NCBI GenBank assembly: GCA_002327765.1
Contig: DCUH01000047.1
Location: 410-29,815, forward strand
Source: a bacterium UBA2219
GTDB taxonomy: Bacteria; Desulfobacterota; Deferrimicrobia; Deferrimicrobiales; Deferrimicrobiaceae
DNA: 29,406 bases
Direction: 5' to 3'
Part shown: positions 1 to 7,922 of the stretch, one piece after another
How the letters are laid out: the number at the start of each line of letters is the position of its first letter
How positions within the stretch are numbered: position 1 is the stretch's first letter
Notes under the pieces: generated by a model
Databases searched by the model: none
The model's input: the letters and a program-made list of their open reading frames with translations, nothing else
Told to the model about the DNA's origin: nothing
Position numbers and translations under genes: made by a program

Positions 1-42
1 GGGGGCGGGGGCGGGGGCGGCGGCGCGGGAGGCGGATGGTGA
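1..42 (+). CDS. C-terminal tail of a TPM/YgcG-like protein (partial, 5' end outside window)
   Basis: Reading from base 1 in frame 1 gives a run of glycines with one alanine, then Trp and a TGA stop at 40-42 (tail GGGGAGGGW). Glycine-rich tails of this kind ending in Trp are typical of TPM-domain (YgcG-like) membrane proteins, which often sit beside lemA. The stop lies 33 bases before the lemA start, so the two are probably co-transcribed. Only 13 residues are visible. The call rests on tail composition and the lemA neighbour; no catalytic or domain sequence is seen. Confidence 0.5.
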   Translation, partial: GGGGGGGGAGGGW

Positions 43-75
43 CGGGAAGGATCACGGCCCAAGGAGGCTAAAGGC

Positions 76-645
76 ATGAAGAAAGGTCTGGTCGTCGTGG
101 TGGTCCTCGGGATCCTGGCGGTGCTGGCGGCGATGCAGGGGGTCGGCATCTACAACGGCCTCGTCAGGAAGGACGTCGCGGTATCGGAGAGATGGGGACA
201 GGTGCAGAACGTCCTCCAGCGGAGGGCGGACCTCATCCCCAACCTGGTGCAGTCGGTGAAGGGGTACGCGGCGCACGAGAAGGAGATCTTCGAGAACGTG
301 GCCAACGCCCGCGCGAAGCTGGCCGGGGCCCGGACGCCGGAGGAGGCGATGAAGGCCAACGCCGAGGTCACCTCCGCCCTCTCGCGGCTCCTCGTGGTCG
401 TGGAGAACTACCCGCAGCTGAAGGCGGACCAGACGTTCGCGCGGCTGATGGACGAGCTGGCGGGCGCCGAGAACCGGATCGCCGTGGAGCGGATGCGGTA
501 CAACGAGGCGATCCAGGCCTACAACACCGGGGTACGGACGTTCCCCTCGAGCGTCGTGGCGAAGCTCACGGGCTTCGCCGCCAAGCCGTTCTTCGAGGCG
601 GACGCGAAGGCCCAGGACGCGCCGAAGGTCGATTTCGGGAAGTAG
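76..645 (+). CDS. lemA: LemA family membrane-anchored protein
   Basis: A 189-residue protein with a short basic N-terminus and one hydrophobic helix (about residues 4-25), then a long helical region typical of LemA. Recognisable family sequence includes the RADLIPNLVQSVKGYAAHE stretch (about residues 50-68) and the later VVVENYPQLKADQTF and YNEAIQAYN motifs. LemA proteins are small helical-bundle proteins with an N-out anchor; their molecular role is poorly defined. The ATG at 76 has a perfect AAGGAGG at 61-67 with an 8-base spacer, so the start is secure. It follows the glycine-rich tail of a probable TPM-domain gene, the usual partner. It converges on plsY with only 14 bases between the stops and no clear terminator hairpin. 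Confidence 0.93.
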   Translation: MKKGLVVVVVLGILAVLAAMQGVGIYNGLVRKDVAVSERWGQVQNVLQRRADLIPNLVQSVKGYAAHEKEIFENVANARAKLAGARTPEEAMKANAEVTSALSRLLVVVENYPQLKADQTFARLMDELAGAENRIAVERMRYNEAIQAYNTGVRTFPSSVVAKLTGFAAKPFFEADAKAQDAPKVDFGK

Positions 646-659
646 CCGGGCTTTTTACT

Positions 660-1286
660 TCAGGCCTTGCGGGAGAACTCGAAGCGGGGCTCCTGCCCCG
701 CCAGGAGGCGGTGGATGTTCCCCCGGTGGGTGAAGAAGACGACGAACGCGATCAGTAGCGCCAGGTTCAGGTAGGAACGCGGCCCCTCGAGCACCGCCAT
801 CATGACCGGGAGGCCGACGGCGGCGCAGAGCGAACCGAGCGATATGTACCGGGTGAAGTAGACCACCGCCGCGAAGAGCGCCAGCAGGACGATGACCGTG
901 ACCGGGGAGAGGAACGCCACGATCCCCAGCGCGGTCGCCACGCCCTTGCCTCCCTTGAACCGCAGGTAGACCGGGAAGACGTGCCCGAGGAACGCGGCCC
1001 CGCCGGAAAGCGCGAGCCATCCGTGGGAGGCGGGGCCCATCACCAGGCTCGTCAGCGCGAGCGCGAACACCGCCTTGCCGGCGTCGAGCAGAAGGGTCAG
1101 CGCCCCCGCGCCCTTCCCGAGGGTCCGGGCCACGTTCGTCGCCCCGATGTTCCCCGAGCCGGCCTTGCGGAGGTCGACCCCGCCGCCGGACAACCCGGCC
1201 ACGACCAGGCCGAACGGCACGGCCCCGACAAGGTAGGAGACCGCGACCAGGAGGGTTCCGACCAGGGGCGACGCGTCCGGCGGCAC
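660..1286 (-). CDS. plsY: Acyl-phosphate:glycerol-3-phosphate acyltransferase PlsY
   Basis: PlsY transfers an acyl group from acyl-phosphate to glycerol-3-phosphate in the inner membrane, the first step of phospholipid synthesis in most bacteria. The 208-residue protein has the expected size and about five membrane segments. It shows the family motifs GSGNIGATNV (43-52) and GHVFPVYLRFKGGKGVAT (101-118). The start is GTG at 1286, three bases after the malic enzyme stop, with GGAAGAG upstream inside the end of that gene, so translation is probably coupled. The pairing with malic enzyme is compatible with NAD(P)H or pyruvate supply for lipid synthesis, but that link is inference. Confidence 0.95.
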   Translation of the reverse strand: MPPDASPLVGTLLVAVSYLVGAVPFGLVVAGLSGGGVDLRKAGSGNIGATNVARTLGKGAGALTLLLDAGKAVFALALTSLVMGPASHGWLALSGGAAFLGHVFPVYLRFKGGKGVATALGIVAFLSPVTVIVLLALFAAVVYFTRYISLGSLCAAVGLPVMMAVLEGPRSYLNLALLIAFVVFFTHRGNIHRLLAGQEPRFEFSRKA

Positions 1287-1289
1287 CGG

Positions 1290-2648
1290 CTATTTCTCTT
1301 CCGGCTCTTCCGTCCGCGGTGCGGCGACGCCGGTTTCGAAGGCGGCGCGCTCGACCGCTTCCGCCACCTTCAGGTGCATGTCCCGGTCGAGGATGGAGGG
1401 GAGCATCTCCCCCGGCGGCGCGCACGCCTTGATGGCCTTCGCGGCGGCGAACAGCATGCGGTTGTTGATCTTGCGTGCCCGGGCGTCGAGCGCGCCCCGG
1501 AAGATGCCCGGGAACGCCAGCGCGTTGTTGACGCTGCGGCCGTCCATCGCGAAGGAGGCGCCCGCGGAGCGGGCGTCGTCGACCGTGATCTCGGGGTTCG
1601 GGTTGGAGAGCGCGAGGATCACCTGCCCCTTGCGGACCATCTCCTTCCTTATGAGTCCGGCCTTCCCCGTCGTCGCGATGACGATGTCGGAGGAAGCCAT
1701 GACCTCGGCGAGCGAAACGGGCGTGCCGCCGTGCTTCGTGAAGATCTCCGCGGCGGCGGGGTTGATGTCGGTGCCGAACAGCTTGCGGACGCCGTAGGCC
1801 TTCAGCAGCTTGGCGATCCCGACGCCGGCGGCCCCCAGGCCGATCAGGCCGACCGCGTCGTCCTTCACCTTCACCCCCACCTCGTCGGCGATGTTGAACA
1901 GCACGGCGAGGACGACGACGGAGGTGCCGTGCTGGTCGTCGTGCAGCACGGGGATGTCGAGCATCGCGGACAGCCGGTCCTCGACGAGGAAGCACTCGGG
2001 GGCCCTGATGTCCTCGAGCTGGATCGCCCCGAAGGTCGGGGCGATCGCCGCGACGGTGCGGACGATCTCCTCGGGGTCCTTCGACCGGATGAGGATGGGG
2101 ACGCCGTTGACGCCGACCTGCGTGTCGAAGAGGGCGGCCTTCCCCTCCATGACCGGCATGCCGGCCACGGGGCCGATGTCCCCCAGCCCGAGGATGGCGG
2201 TCCCGTTCGTGACGATCGCCACCGTGTTGTAGATGGCGGTGTACCGGTGCGCCAGGTCGGGGTCGGCCTCGATGACCCTGCAGACCTTGGCCACGCCCGG
2301 GGTGTAGATCTTGCGGACGACGGAGATGCCGTCGACCTTGACCCGCGACCGGACGCCGATCTTGCCGCCCTGGTGCAGCTCGAGCACCGGGTCGATAACC
2401 TCGGAAACGATCACGCCCTCGAGCTTCCCGAGCTCCTCCCGGATCTTCCGGAAGTGGGCCTCGTCGTCGGCGAAGACCGTGACGTCGCGCGTGTTGTATT
2501 CGTTGCCGACCCGGACGAGCTTGATGTCGCCCAGGGAGCCCCCGGCGGCGCCGACCGCGGAAGCGAATTTCCCGAAGTTCCCGGGCTTGTCGAGGAGCAT
2601 GACACGGAGGGTCATTACGATCTTATCGATGCCCTTTTCCATTTGCAT
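1290..2648 (-). CDS. NAD(P)-dependent malic enzyme with N-terminal ACT domain
   Basis: Oxidatively decarboxylates malate to pyruvate in the cytoplasm. Residues about 11-88 form an ACT-like regulatory domain (begins MTLRVMLLDKPGNFGKFA). They are followed by the malic domain with YTPGVA (115-120), the general-base Lys region around K170, LEDIRAPE (211-218) and HDDQHGT (236-242), then a Rossmann motif GLGAAG (270-275). At 452 residues it matches the short bacterial malic enzymes rather than MaeB-type proteins with a phosphotransacetylase tail. The ACT domain suggests allosteric control by a small molecule, perhaps an amino acid; the ligand cannot be read from sequence. The exact start is uncertain: the ATGs at 2648 and 2642 lack a Shine-Dalgarno sequence and may be leaderless, and the ATG at 2615 begins directly with the ACT domain. 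It is the first gene of a two-gene operon with plsY. Confidence 0.93.
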   Translation of the reverse strand: MQMEKGIDKIVMTLRVMLLDKPGNFGKFASAVGAAGGSLGDIKLVRVGNEYNTRDVTVFADDEAHFRKIREELGKLEGVIVSEVIDPVLELHQGGKIGVRSRVKVDGISVVRKIYTPGVAKVCRVIEADPDLAHRYTAIYNTVAIVTNGTAILGLGDIGPVAGMPVMEGKAALFDTQVGVNGVPILIRSKDPEEIVRTVAAIAPTFGAIQLEDIRAPECFLVEDRLSAMLDIPVLHDDQHGTSVVVLAVLFNIADEVGVKVKDDAVGLIGLGAAGVGIAKLLKAYGVRKLFGTDINPAAAEIFTKHGGTPVSLAEVMASSDIVIATTGKAGLIRKEMVRKGQVILALSNPNPEITVDDARSAGASFAMDGRSVNNALAFPGIFRGALDARARKINNRMLFAAAKAIKACAPPGEMLPSILDRDMHLKVAEAVERAAFETGVAAPRTEEPEEK

Positions 2649-2657
2649 GCAAAAATG

Positions 2658-2684
2658 ATAATATTTTCAATTCGGTTATGTCAA
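2658..2684 (-). promoter_or_regulatory. Putative sigma-70 promoter of the malic enzyme-plsY operon
   Basis: On the minus strand a perfect TTGACA (-35, 2684-2679) is followed after 15 bases by TATTAT (-10, 2663-2658). The block is AT-rich in an otherwise 70% GC window. Transcription would begin close to 2651, only a few bases before the ATG at 2648, implying a leaderless message or a start further inside the gene. A perfect 12-bp palindrome TTTGCATGCAAA (2642-2653) covers this start and could be an operator. The short 15-base spacer lowers confidence. Confidence 0.45.
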
Positions 2685-2716
2685 TCACGCAACCGCAGCC
2701 TTCAGGGGAACGGGGA

Positions 2717-3871
2717 ATGGGCCAGATTCGCGTCGCGATCGCCGGGGTCGGAAACTGCTGCAGCGCGCTGCTGCAGGGGGTCGAGTATTACCGCGAAGGG
2801 GGACCCGAACCGCGGGACGGGTTCGTCCCGGGACTGATGAGCCGGGACGTCGGCGGGTACCTCCCGGGCGACATCGAGATCGTGGCCGCGTTCGACATCG
2901 ACCGCCGGAAGGTCGGCCGCCCGGTTCGCGAGGCGATCTTCTCCCCGCCGAACTGCACGAAGCGGTTCGTCGAGAACATGCCCCCGGGCGGGCCGGTCGT
3001 CCGGTTGGGCCCCGTCCTCGACGGCATCGCGCCCCACATGGCCGACTATCCCGACGACCGGACTTTCCTGCCTTCGGACGAGGAACCCTGCGACGTGGAG
3101 AGCGTCCTGCGCGAATCCGGCGCGGAGATCCTGGTGAACTATCTCCCGGTGGGGTCGGAGGAGGCCACCCGGCACTACGCGGAGGCGTGCCTCCGGGCGG
3201 GGGTGAGCCTCGTCAACTGCATCCCCGTGTTCATCGCCTCCGACGCGGCCTGGGCCGAGCGCTTCCGCAGCGCCGGGATCCCCCTCGTGGGCGACGACGT
3301 AAAGTCGCAGCTCGGGGCGACGATCGTGCACCGGGAGCTGGCCCGGCTGTTCTCGGACCGCGGCGTCCGGATCACGAGGACGTACCAGCTCAACACGGGG
3401 GGGAACACCGACTTCCTGAACATGCTGAACCGCAGCCGGCTGGAATCGAAGAAGATCTCGAAGACCGCGGCGGTGACCAGCGCCCTGTCGCACGGTATCG
3501 ACCCCGACGACGTCCACATCGGCCCCTCCGACTACGTCCCCTGGCAGAAGGACAACAAGCTCTGCTTCCTGCGGATCGAGGGGGAAGGGTTCGGGGGTCT
3601 ACCTATCGAGGTGGAGCTGCGGCTGTCGGTGACCGACTCGCCGAACAGCGCGGGAGTGGGGATCGACGCGATCCGCTACTGCCGGCTGGGGCGCGACATG
3701 GGCCTCTCGGGCCCCCTGGCCGCGCCTTCCGCGTATTTCATGAAGCACCCGCCGGTGCAGTGCCCCGAGGACGAAGCCCGCCGGGAGCTCGAGGAGCTCA
3801 TCGCGGACCACCGGACCTGGAAACGGACGCGAGGAGCTTCCTCCACGCCGCCGTGCACTTCTCCCACGTGA
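2717..3871 (+). CDS. Inositol-3-phosphate synthase (myo-inositol-1-phosphate synthase, Ino1-like)
   Basis: Converts glucose-6-phosphate to L-myo-inositol-1-phosphate using bound NAD. The 384-residue protein matches the compact archaeal/actinobacterial MIPS form. It has an N-terminal Rossmann motif GVGNCCSALLQG (10-21), the active-site stretch GDDVKSQLGATIVHR (192-206), LNTGGNTDFLNM (225-236), and a C-terminal SPNSAGVGIDAIRY stretch. The ATG at 2717 is preferred because AGGGGAA lies 6 bases upstream; an in-frame ATG at 2678 falls inside the divergent malic enzyme promoter. Its last 74 bases overlap the 3' end of the convergent glycosyltransferase gene, whose closest motif match (MshA) uses this enzyme's product. 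Inositol-phosphate synthase is uncommon outside Actinobacteria, Archaea and scattered other lineages, so the product's use is of interest. Confidence 0.93.
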   Translation: MGQIRVAIAGVGNCCSALLQGVEYYREGGPEPRDGFVPGLMSRDVGGYLPGDIEIVAAFDIDRRKVGRPVREAIFSPPNCTKRFVENMPPGGPVVRLGPVLDGIAPHMADYPDDRTFLPSDEEPCDVESVLRESGAEILVNYLPVGSEEATRHYAEACLRAGVSLVNCIPVFIASDAAWAERFRSAGIPLVGDDVKSQLGATIVHRELARLFSDRGVRITRTYQLNTGGNTDFLNMLNRSRLESKKISKTAAVTSALSHGIDPDDVHIGPSDYVPWQKDNKLCFLRIEGEGFGGLPIEVELRLSVTDSPNSAGVGIDAIRYCRLGRDMGLSGPLAAPSAYFMKHPPVQCPEDEARRELEELIADHRTWKRTRGASSTPPCTSPT

Positions 3872-4976
3872 ACGGCTCCGCCACCCTCGGCCCCGTGAAG
3901 GACAGGCGCGCCCTCAACGTCGGGGCGGACGCCAGCGACAGCATCGCCCCGGCCAGCCCGTCGGGGTCGTCGGGGGAATAGGCAAGGCCTCCCCCCTCCT
4001 CCCGGACCTTCCCGCCCCAGAATGTCCCTTCCGGCACGATCACCGGTACGGCCGCCGACAGCGCCTCGAGCGGGACCATCCCGAACGACTCGTAACGGGA
4101 CGGGCAGATCACGGCGTCGACGGCCGAGTACAGGGCGGCCATGCTGTCGTGGGGAACGGGGCCGATGCAGACGACGCGGTCCTCCATCTCCCCCGGGTCC
4201 GTCTCCTGGCCGGCGACCAGCAGGATCGGCTTCCCGTCCCACCGGGACCGGAGCTTGCGGAACGCGTCCAGCGCCTCCGGCAGGTTCTTGCCGGAGTCGC
4301 GGCGGGCGGCGAACAGGAAGATCTCCCCCGCGGCGGGCAGCCCGAGGAACGACCGGGCGACCTCCCGGGGGATAGGGACGCGGAAGCGCTCGTCGACGCC
4401 CGGCGGGATCACGAAGGCCTTCCCCGCCAACGCCGGAAGGAACCGCAGGTTCTCCTCCAGGTCGTGCCCCGTGAAGAACACCACGGCGGCCGCCTCCAGG
4501 GCCAGCCGCTCCTCGGCCTCCCGGCGCGCCGCGGAGAGCGGGCCGTCCCCTCCCCCCCCGGACGCCGCCTTGCGCGCCTCCACCGTGTGGTAGGAGAACA
4601 GCATTGGCGCGCGGAAGAGCTTCCGGGCCGCCACGCCGGACATCCAGTAATGGGCCGATACGACGTCCGGCGCGATCCGCTCCCCTTGAAGCAGGAGACG
4701 CGCCTTCTCGACAAAGACGTCCAGGGATTCCCAGGCGCTCTCCCGCGTCGGGGAGGGCTCCCAGAAGCAGGGGACGTGGAATATCCGCACCCCGTGGAAC
4801 GGCGAGGTGACTTCCACGGTCTCCCCCGCCGCGCGCGTGACGACGTCCGTGGGCATCCCGGCCGCGCCGAGCCCTTTGAGCAGCCCCCGGAGGAAGATGT
4901 TCATCCCCCCCGCGAGCCCCTCGCCCGGCTCCTCCATCGGGCAGGTGTGGTAGGAGACGAGGAGGTGCCTGGTCAC
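3798..4976 (-). CDS. MshA-like GT4 glycosyltransferase
   Basis: A 392-residue GT-B glycosyltransferase of the GT4 family. The N-terminal half carries SYHTCPMEEPGEGLAGGMN (8-26), close in layout to the acceptor/phosphate-binding loop of MshA (the glycosyltransferase that acts on inositol-1-phosphate in mycothiol synthesis), and SAHYWMSG (107-114), the counterpart of the MshA/sucrose-phosphate-synthase SHYWLSG motif. The C-terminal half has AARRDSGKN (223-231) and the nucleotide-sugar EX7E motif in YESFGMVPLEAL (E296, E304). The start is GTG at 4976, overlapping the upstream GNAT stop by 4 bases (GTGA), so translation is coupled. Sucrose-synthase-like enzymes share these motifs, so the acceptor is not proven; the neighbouring inositol-phosphate synthase makes inositol phosphate or an inositol lipid plausible. 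The 3' end overlaps ino1 on the other strand. Confidence 0.85.
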   Translation of the reverse strand: MTRHLLVSYHTCPMEEPGEGLAGGMNIFLRGLLKGLGAAGMPTDVVTRAAGETVEVTSPFHGVRIFHVPCFWEPSPTRESAWESLDVFVEKARLLLQGERIAPDVVSAHYWMSGVAARKLFRAPMLFSYHTVEARKAASGGGGDGPLSAARREAEERLALEAAAVVFFTGHDLEENLRFLPALAGKAFVIPPGVDERFRVPIPREVARSFLGLPAAGEIFLFAARRDSGKNLPEALDAFRKLRSRWDGKPILLVAGQETDPGEMEDRVVCIGPVPHDSMAALYSAVDAVICPSRYESFGMVPLEALSAAVPVIVPEGTFWGGKVREEGGGLAYSPDDPDGLAGAMLSLASAPTLRARLSFTGPRVAEPFTWEKCTAAWRKLLASVSRSGGPR

Positions 4977-5956
4977 ATGGGCACCGTCACGCGGTAAACC
5001 ACCCGGTCGACCCCCCCGAGGTCGTATTTGTAGCGCTCCGTCCCGCGCAGGAAATCGTATTCCCGCGCCCCTTCCCCCAAGGCGTGCTCGATGCAGCGAG
5101 CGATCAGGACCAGCCCCGGCTGGGCCTCGCGCCGACCCGGGTCGTACCCGGAGTTGTAGAGGAGCACGGCGCGGCGGGTCCGGAACTGGAACGCGGAAGC
5201 GACGTCCTCCCCTCCGCTCGATAAGAAGGCCAGCCGCAGCGCCCCCTCGCGGAGGAAGCCCCCGGCGACCTCGCGGAAGAAGGCCGCCATCCGGTCGTCC
5301 ATGAACCGCTCCTTGCCGGGGTGGCTTTTCCGGTGAAGGTCGAGGAAGGACGGGAGGTCGCGCTCCAGTTCCTCCCCGGTCCGGGTCATGCGGAAGGCGA
5401 GCCCCGGCAGGCGCTCCCCGGCCCGCCGCATCTTGCGCCGCAGCTCGTGCCTCCCCTTCCCGCCGAGCGCCGCAAGGTACTCCTCGAACGTGGCGGGCAG
5501 CGCGACGAACGGCGCCCGGTCCATCTCCTCCACGCGGCAGGGGCGGCCCGCTCCCTCGCACAGCCTCGGGAGCACGGCGAGGGGCGCGGCCCCTTCGACG
5601 AGGCCGGGGAGATCGAGCGGCCCGCCCCCGAGCGCAGGAAGGCCTTCCGAAAGGAATTCCCGCCAGAACGCCTCCTCCAGCCCGGGGGCGACCGCGGCGT
5701 CCAGGTAGTCCGCCACCTCCTCGCTCCCCAGAAAGGTCCATCCGCCGCCCGGCAGGCGGAGCAGAAACAGGAGCCCCTCGACCGATCCGCCGGAAGGAGA
5801 CCAAACGGCCGCGCGGACGTCGCGGCCTTGCGCGAAGGCGCGGCGCCAGGGAAGCAGGAAGCTGCGGTAGAGGAACGGAGGGGGCGAGACGAGCCGTCCG
5901 AGGAGAGCGTCCCAGGCGTCCGCCGGGACCTCCTCGAGCCGGAGCAGGCGGATCAT
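4973..5956 (-). CDS. GNAT-fold acyltransferase, CelD/BcsL (BioF2-like) family
   Basis: A 327-residue protein with the layout of CelD/BcsL-type proteins (Acetyltransf_6): a divergent N-terminal half, a central FVALPATFEEYLAALGGKGR block followed by a basic helix (HELRRKMRRAGERL), and a C-terminal acetyltransferase fold ending in YDFLRGTERYKYDLGG, a hallmark of the family. These enzymes are thought to transfer acyl or aminoacyl groups in polysaccharide and lipid assembly; individual substrates are mostly unknown. The ATG at 5956 overlaps the lipoprotein stop (ATGA), and the 3' end overlaps the glycosyltransferase start, so the three genes form one translationally coupled unit. A longer in-frame extension to 6106 exists but runs through the upstream gene and is rejected. 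It may modify the glycosyltransferase product. Confidence 0.8.
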   Translation of the reverse strand: MIRLLRLEEVPADAWDALLGRLVSPPPFLYRSFLLPWRRAFAQGRDVRAAVWSPSGGSVEGLLFLLRLPGGGWTFLGSEEVADYLDAAVAPGLEEAFWREFLSEGLPALGGGPLDLPGLVEGAAPLAVLPRLCEGAGRPCRVEEMDRAPFVALPATFEEYLAALGGKGRHELRRKMRRAGERLPGLAFRMTRTGEELERDLPSFLDLHRKSHPGKERFMDDRMAAFFREVAGGFLREGALRLAFLSSGGEDVASAFQFRTRRAVLLYNSGYDPGRREAQPGLVLIARCIEHALGEGAREYDFLRGTERYKYDLGGVDRVVYRVTVPM

Positions 5957-6576
5957 CGGGAGGTCGCGGCCGCACCGCCTTCCTGCAGGCGCCGGACACC
6001 CTCCTCGGCGGCGGAGTTCGCCGCCGACGACAGCACCTTCCGGAGGTCCTCCGCGAGGGGGAACACGTCCTGCAGCACCGCGCTGCTCGAGACCGAGGTC
6101 TCCCACGGGGCGGCAGCGCCCGCGCCGGACGAGGTGAGCGACAGCGCGACCGTCGCCTCCACGTACACGCTCATCACGTTGCGGCGGCGCACCGTCAGCT
6201 CGAACCGGCGGACGGTCCCCGAAACCACCCTGGCGACGTTGTCGGGGGCGGGGTCGCCCGCCTTCAACCGGAGCGCCGGGACGCCGCGGTCGGCGAACGC
6301 GCCGGCGACCAGATCGGCCATCGTCCTGCCAGGCTCGCCCTTCCAGACGACCGAACGGACCTGGTCGTGGTCCCGGCCGATCACGCCGGGTTCGCTCTCA
6401 GCCGGGGTGAAGGAGAAGTCCGTGACCGCCACCGCCGGGGGCCCCGCGGGGGGCGGGCCTGCCTGCGGCGGCCTGGCGAGCTGCCCGGGGACGACCAGCT
6501 GGCTCCGTGGGGCGCAGGCGGAGAGGAAGACAAGGGAGCAGACGACTGCCGAAAGAATAAGGATCGGTCTCTTCAC
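5953..6576 (-). CDS. Putative outer-membrane lipoprotein (YajG-like?)
   Basis: A 207-residue protein with a lipoprotein signal: basic start, hydrophobic core and lipobox LSAC with the lipidated Cys at position 21. The next residue is Ala rather than Asp, which fits outer-membrane sorting. After a Pro/Ala-rich linker (about 30-50) the mature part alternates beta strands and helices (VAVTDFSFTPAE; later VSGTVRRFELTVRRR; then VYVEATVALSLTSS). That layout resembles YajG and ABC-transport auxiliary lipoproteins, a weak match by eye. The start is GTG at 6576 with GGAGG just upstream. It is the first gene of a coupled operon with the GNAT protein and the MshA-like glycosyltransferase, suggesting an envelope role for the set. 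Confidence 0.7.
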   Translation of the reverse strand: MKRPILILSAVVCSLVFLSACAPRSQLVVPGQLARPPQAGPPPAGPPAVAVTDFSFTPAESEPGVIGRDHDQVRSVVWKGEPGRTMADLVAGAFADRGVPALRLKAGDPAPDNVARVVSGTVRRFELTVRRRNVMSVYVEATVALSLTSSGAGAAAPWETSVSSSAVLQDVFPLAEDLRKVLSSAANSAAEEGVRRLQEGGAAATSR

Positions 6577-6641
6577 TGTCCCTCCGGAAAATGGGCGACG
6601 AAACCACTTTAAGTCAAGCCACCGCAGGATTCAACCGCCCC

Positions 6642-6671
6642 TTGCCGGTTCCGGTGAAAGTGGCGTATGTT
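6642..6671 (+). promoter_or_regulatory. Possible promoter of the aminotransferase-hisC operon
   Basis: In the 146-base divergent gap between the lipoprotein and aminotransferase genes, TTGCCG (6642-6647) and TATGTT (6666-6671) are separated by 18 bases. This is a weak sigma-70 match placed about 50 bases before the ATG at 6723. Nothing else regulatory stands out in this gap. Confidence 0.25.
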
Positions 6672-6722
6672 TACAGATTGTCATTATCGGCCGCGCGCCT
6701 TGAAGAAGACGGGGGGTGGGGT

Positions 6723-7922
6723 ATGCCCGCAGCACGGGAAATACGGGAAGCGATCCGGGAGGGATCGTGGATCCGGAAGATGTTCGAGGAAGGGGCGGCG
6801 CTCAAGAGCGAGCGCGGGGCCGAGAATATCCACGACTTCACCCTCGGGAACCCGTACGGCGAGCCGCCGCCCGCCCTCGCGGAAGAGATGGCCCGGCTCG
6901 CGGCGTCCCCCCCGCCGGGGCTGCACAAGTACATGTCGAACGCGGGCTATCCGGAAGTCCGGGCGGCCGTCGCCCACGACCTGGCGGTCATGACGGGGCT
7001 GCCCTTCACCGGGGAGAACGTGGTAATGACCGTCGGCGCCGCCGGGGCCATGGCCGTCGCCCTCCGCGCCCTGCTCTCCCCCGGCGACGAGGTGATCGTC
7101 CTCAGCCCGTATTTCGTGGAGTACCTTTTCTACATACGGAACGCGGGCGGCGTCCCCGTCACGGTCGAGACGGACGAGCGGTTCCAGCCCGACCTGCATG
7201 CCGTCGAGGCGGCGCTGACCCCGAGGACCCGGGCGATCATCGTAAACTCCCCGAACAACCCGTCCGGCGCGGTCTACCCCGCGAAGACGCTCGCGGCGCT
7301 CGACGGGATCCTGACGGCCGCCGAGCGGCGGTTCGGGACCACGATCTACGCGGTCTCCGACGAGCCCTACCGGAAGATCGTCTTCCGGGGGAAGCAGTTC
7401 ACGCCCCCGGCGTCGATGATGCGGAACGTGCTCGTCGCCTACTCGCACTCCAAGGACCTCAACCTCCCCGGAGAGCGGATCGGTTACCTCGCCGTGTCGC
7501 CGGTGGCGGCGGACGCCGAGGAGCTGATCGAGGCATGCGTCTTCTGCAACCGCATCCTCGGGTTCGTGAACGCGCCGTCCTTCTTCCAGCTCGCGGTGGA
7601 GAAGTTCCAGGGGCTGCCGGCGGACGTGTCCGTGTACCAGGAGAACCGGGACCTCCTGCTCGGCGTGTTCTCGCGCACGGGGATCGAATGCGTGCCGCCG
7701 TCGGGCGCGTTCTACCTCTTCCCCAAGTCCCCCGCAGCCGACGAGATGGCCTTCGTGTCCGCGGCGAAGGGCGAGGGGATTCTCGTGGTCCCCGGCAGCG
7801 GCTTCGGGCGCGCCGGCCATTTCCGCGTCGCGATCTGCGTCTCCACGGGAACGGTCCGCCGCTCCATCCCCGCGTGGGAACAGCTGGCGGCGCGGTTCCA
7901 GGGGGGGGAAGGCAGGCCATGA
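6723..7922 (+). CDS. Class I/II PLP-dependent aminotransferase
   Basis: A 399-residue fold-type I aminotransferase of the aspartate/aromatic aminotransferase group. Visible motifs are the substrate loop FTLGNPYGEPP (about 39-49), NSPNNPSGAVY (175-185), the cofactor Asp in SDEPYRK (D213) and the Schiff-base lysine in YSHSKDLNLPGERIGY (K244). The start at ATG 6723 is chosen because a G-rich ribosome-binding stretch precedes it, and the first residues (PAAREIREAIREG) form a usual N-terminal helix; in-frame codons further upstream lie in the promoter gap. The stop overlaps the start of hisC (ATGA), so the two are coupled and probably share an amino-acid pathway. The exact amino donor cannot be read from sequence. 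Confidence 0.9.
   Translation: MPAAREIREAIREGSWIRKMFEEGAALKSERGAENIHDFTLGNPYGEPPPALAEEMARLAASPPPGLHKYMSNAGYPEVRAAVAHDLAVMTGLPFTGENVVMTVGAAGAMAVALRALLSPGDEVIVLSPYFVEYLFYIRNAGGVPVTVETDERFQPDLHAVEAALTPRTRAIIVNSPNNPSGAVYPAKTLAALDGILTAAERRFGTTIYAVSDEPYRKIVFRGKQFTPPASMMRNVLVAYSHSKDLNLPGERIGYLAVSPVAADAEELIEACVFCNRILGFVNAPSFFQLAVEKFQGLPADVSVYQENRDLLLGVFSRTGIECVPPSGAFYLFPKSPAADEMAFVSAAKGEGILVVPGSGFGRAGHFRVAICVSTGTVRRSIPAWEQLAARFQGGEGRP

Noticed and set aside
1..24. GGGGGC hexamer repeat at the left edge as a regulatory or structural repeat
   Set aside because: In frame 1 it encodes the glycine-rich tail of the upstream gene, ending in Trp-stop, which explains it.
981..2837. Plus-strand open frame opposite plsY and malic enzyme
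   Set aside because: Shadow frame; both minus-strand products carry catalytic motifs.
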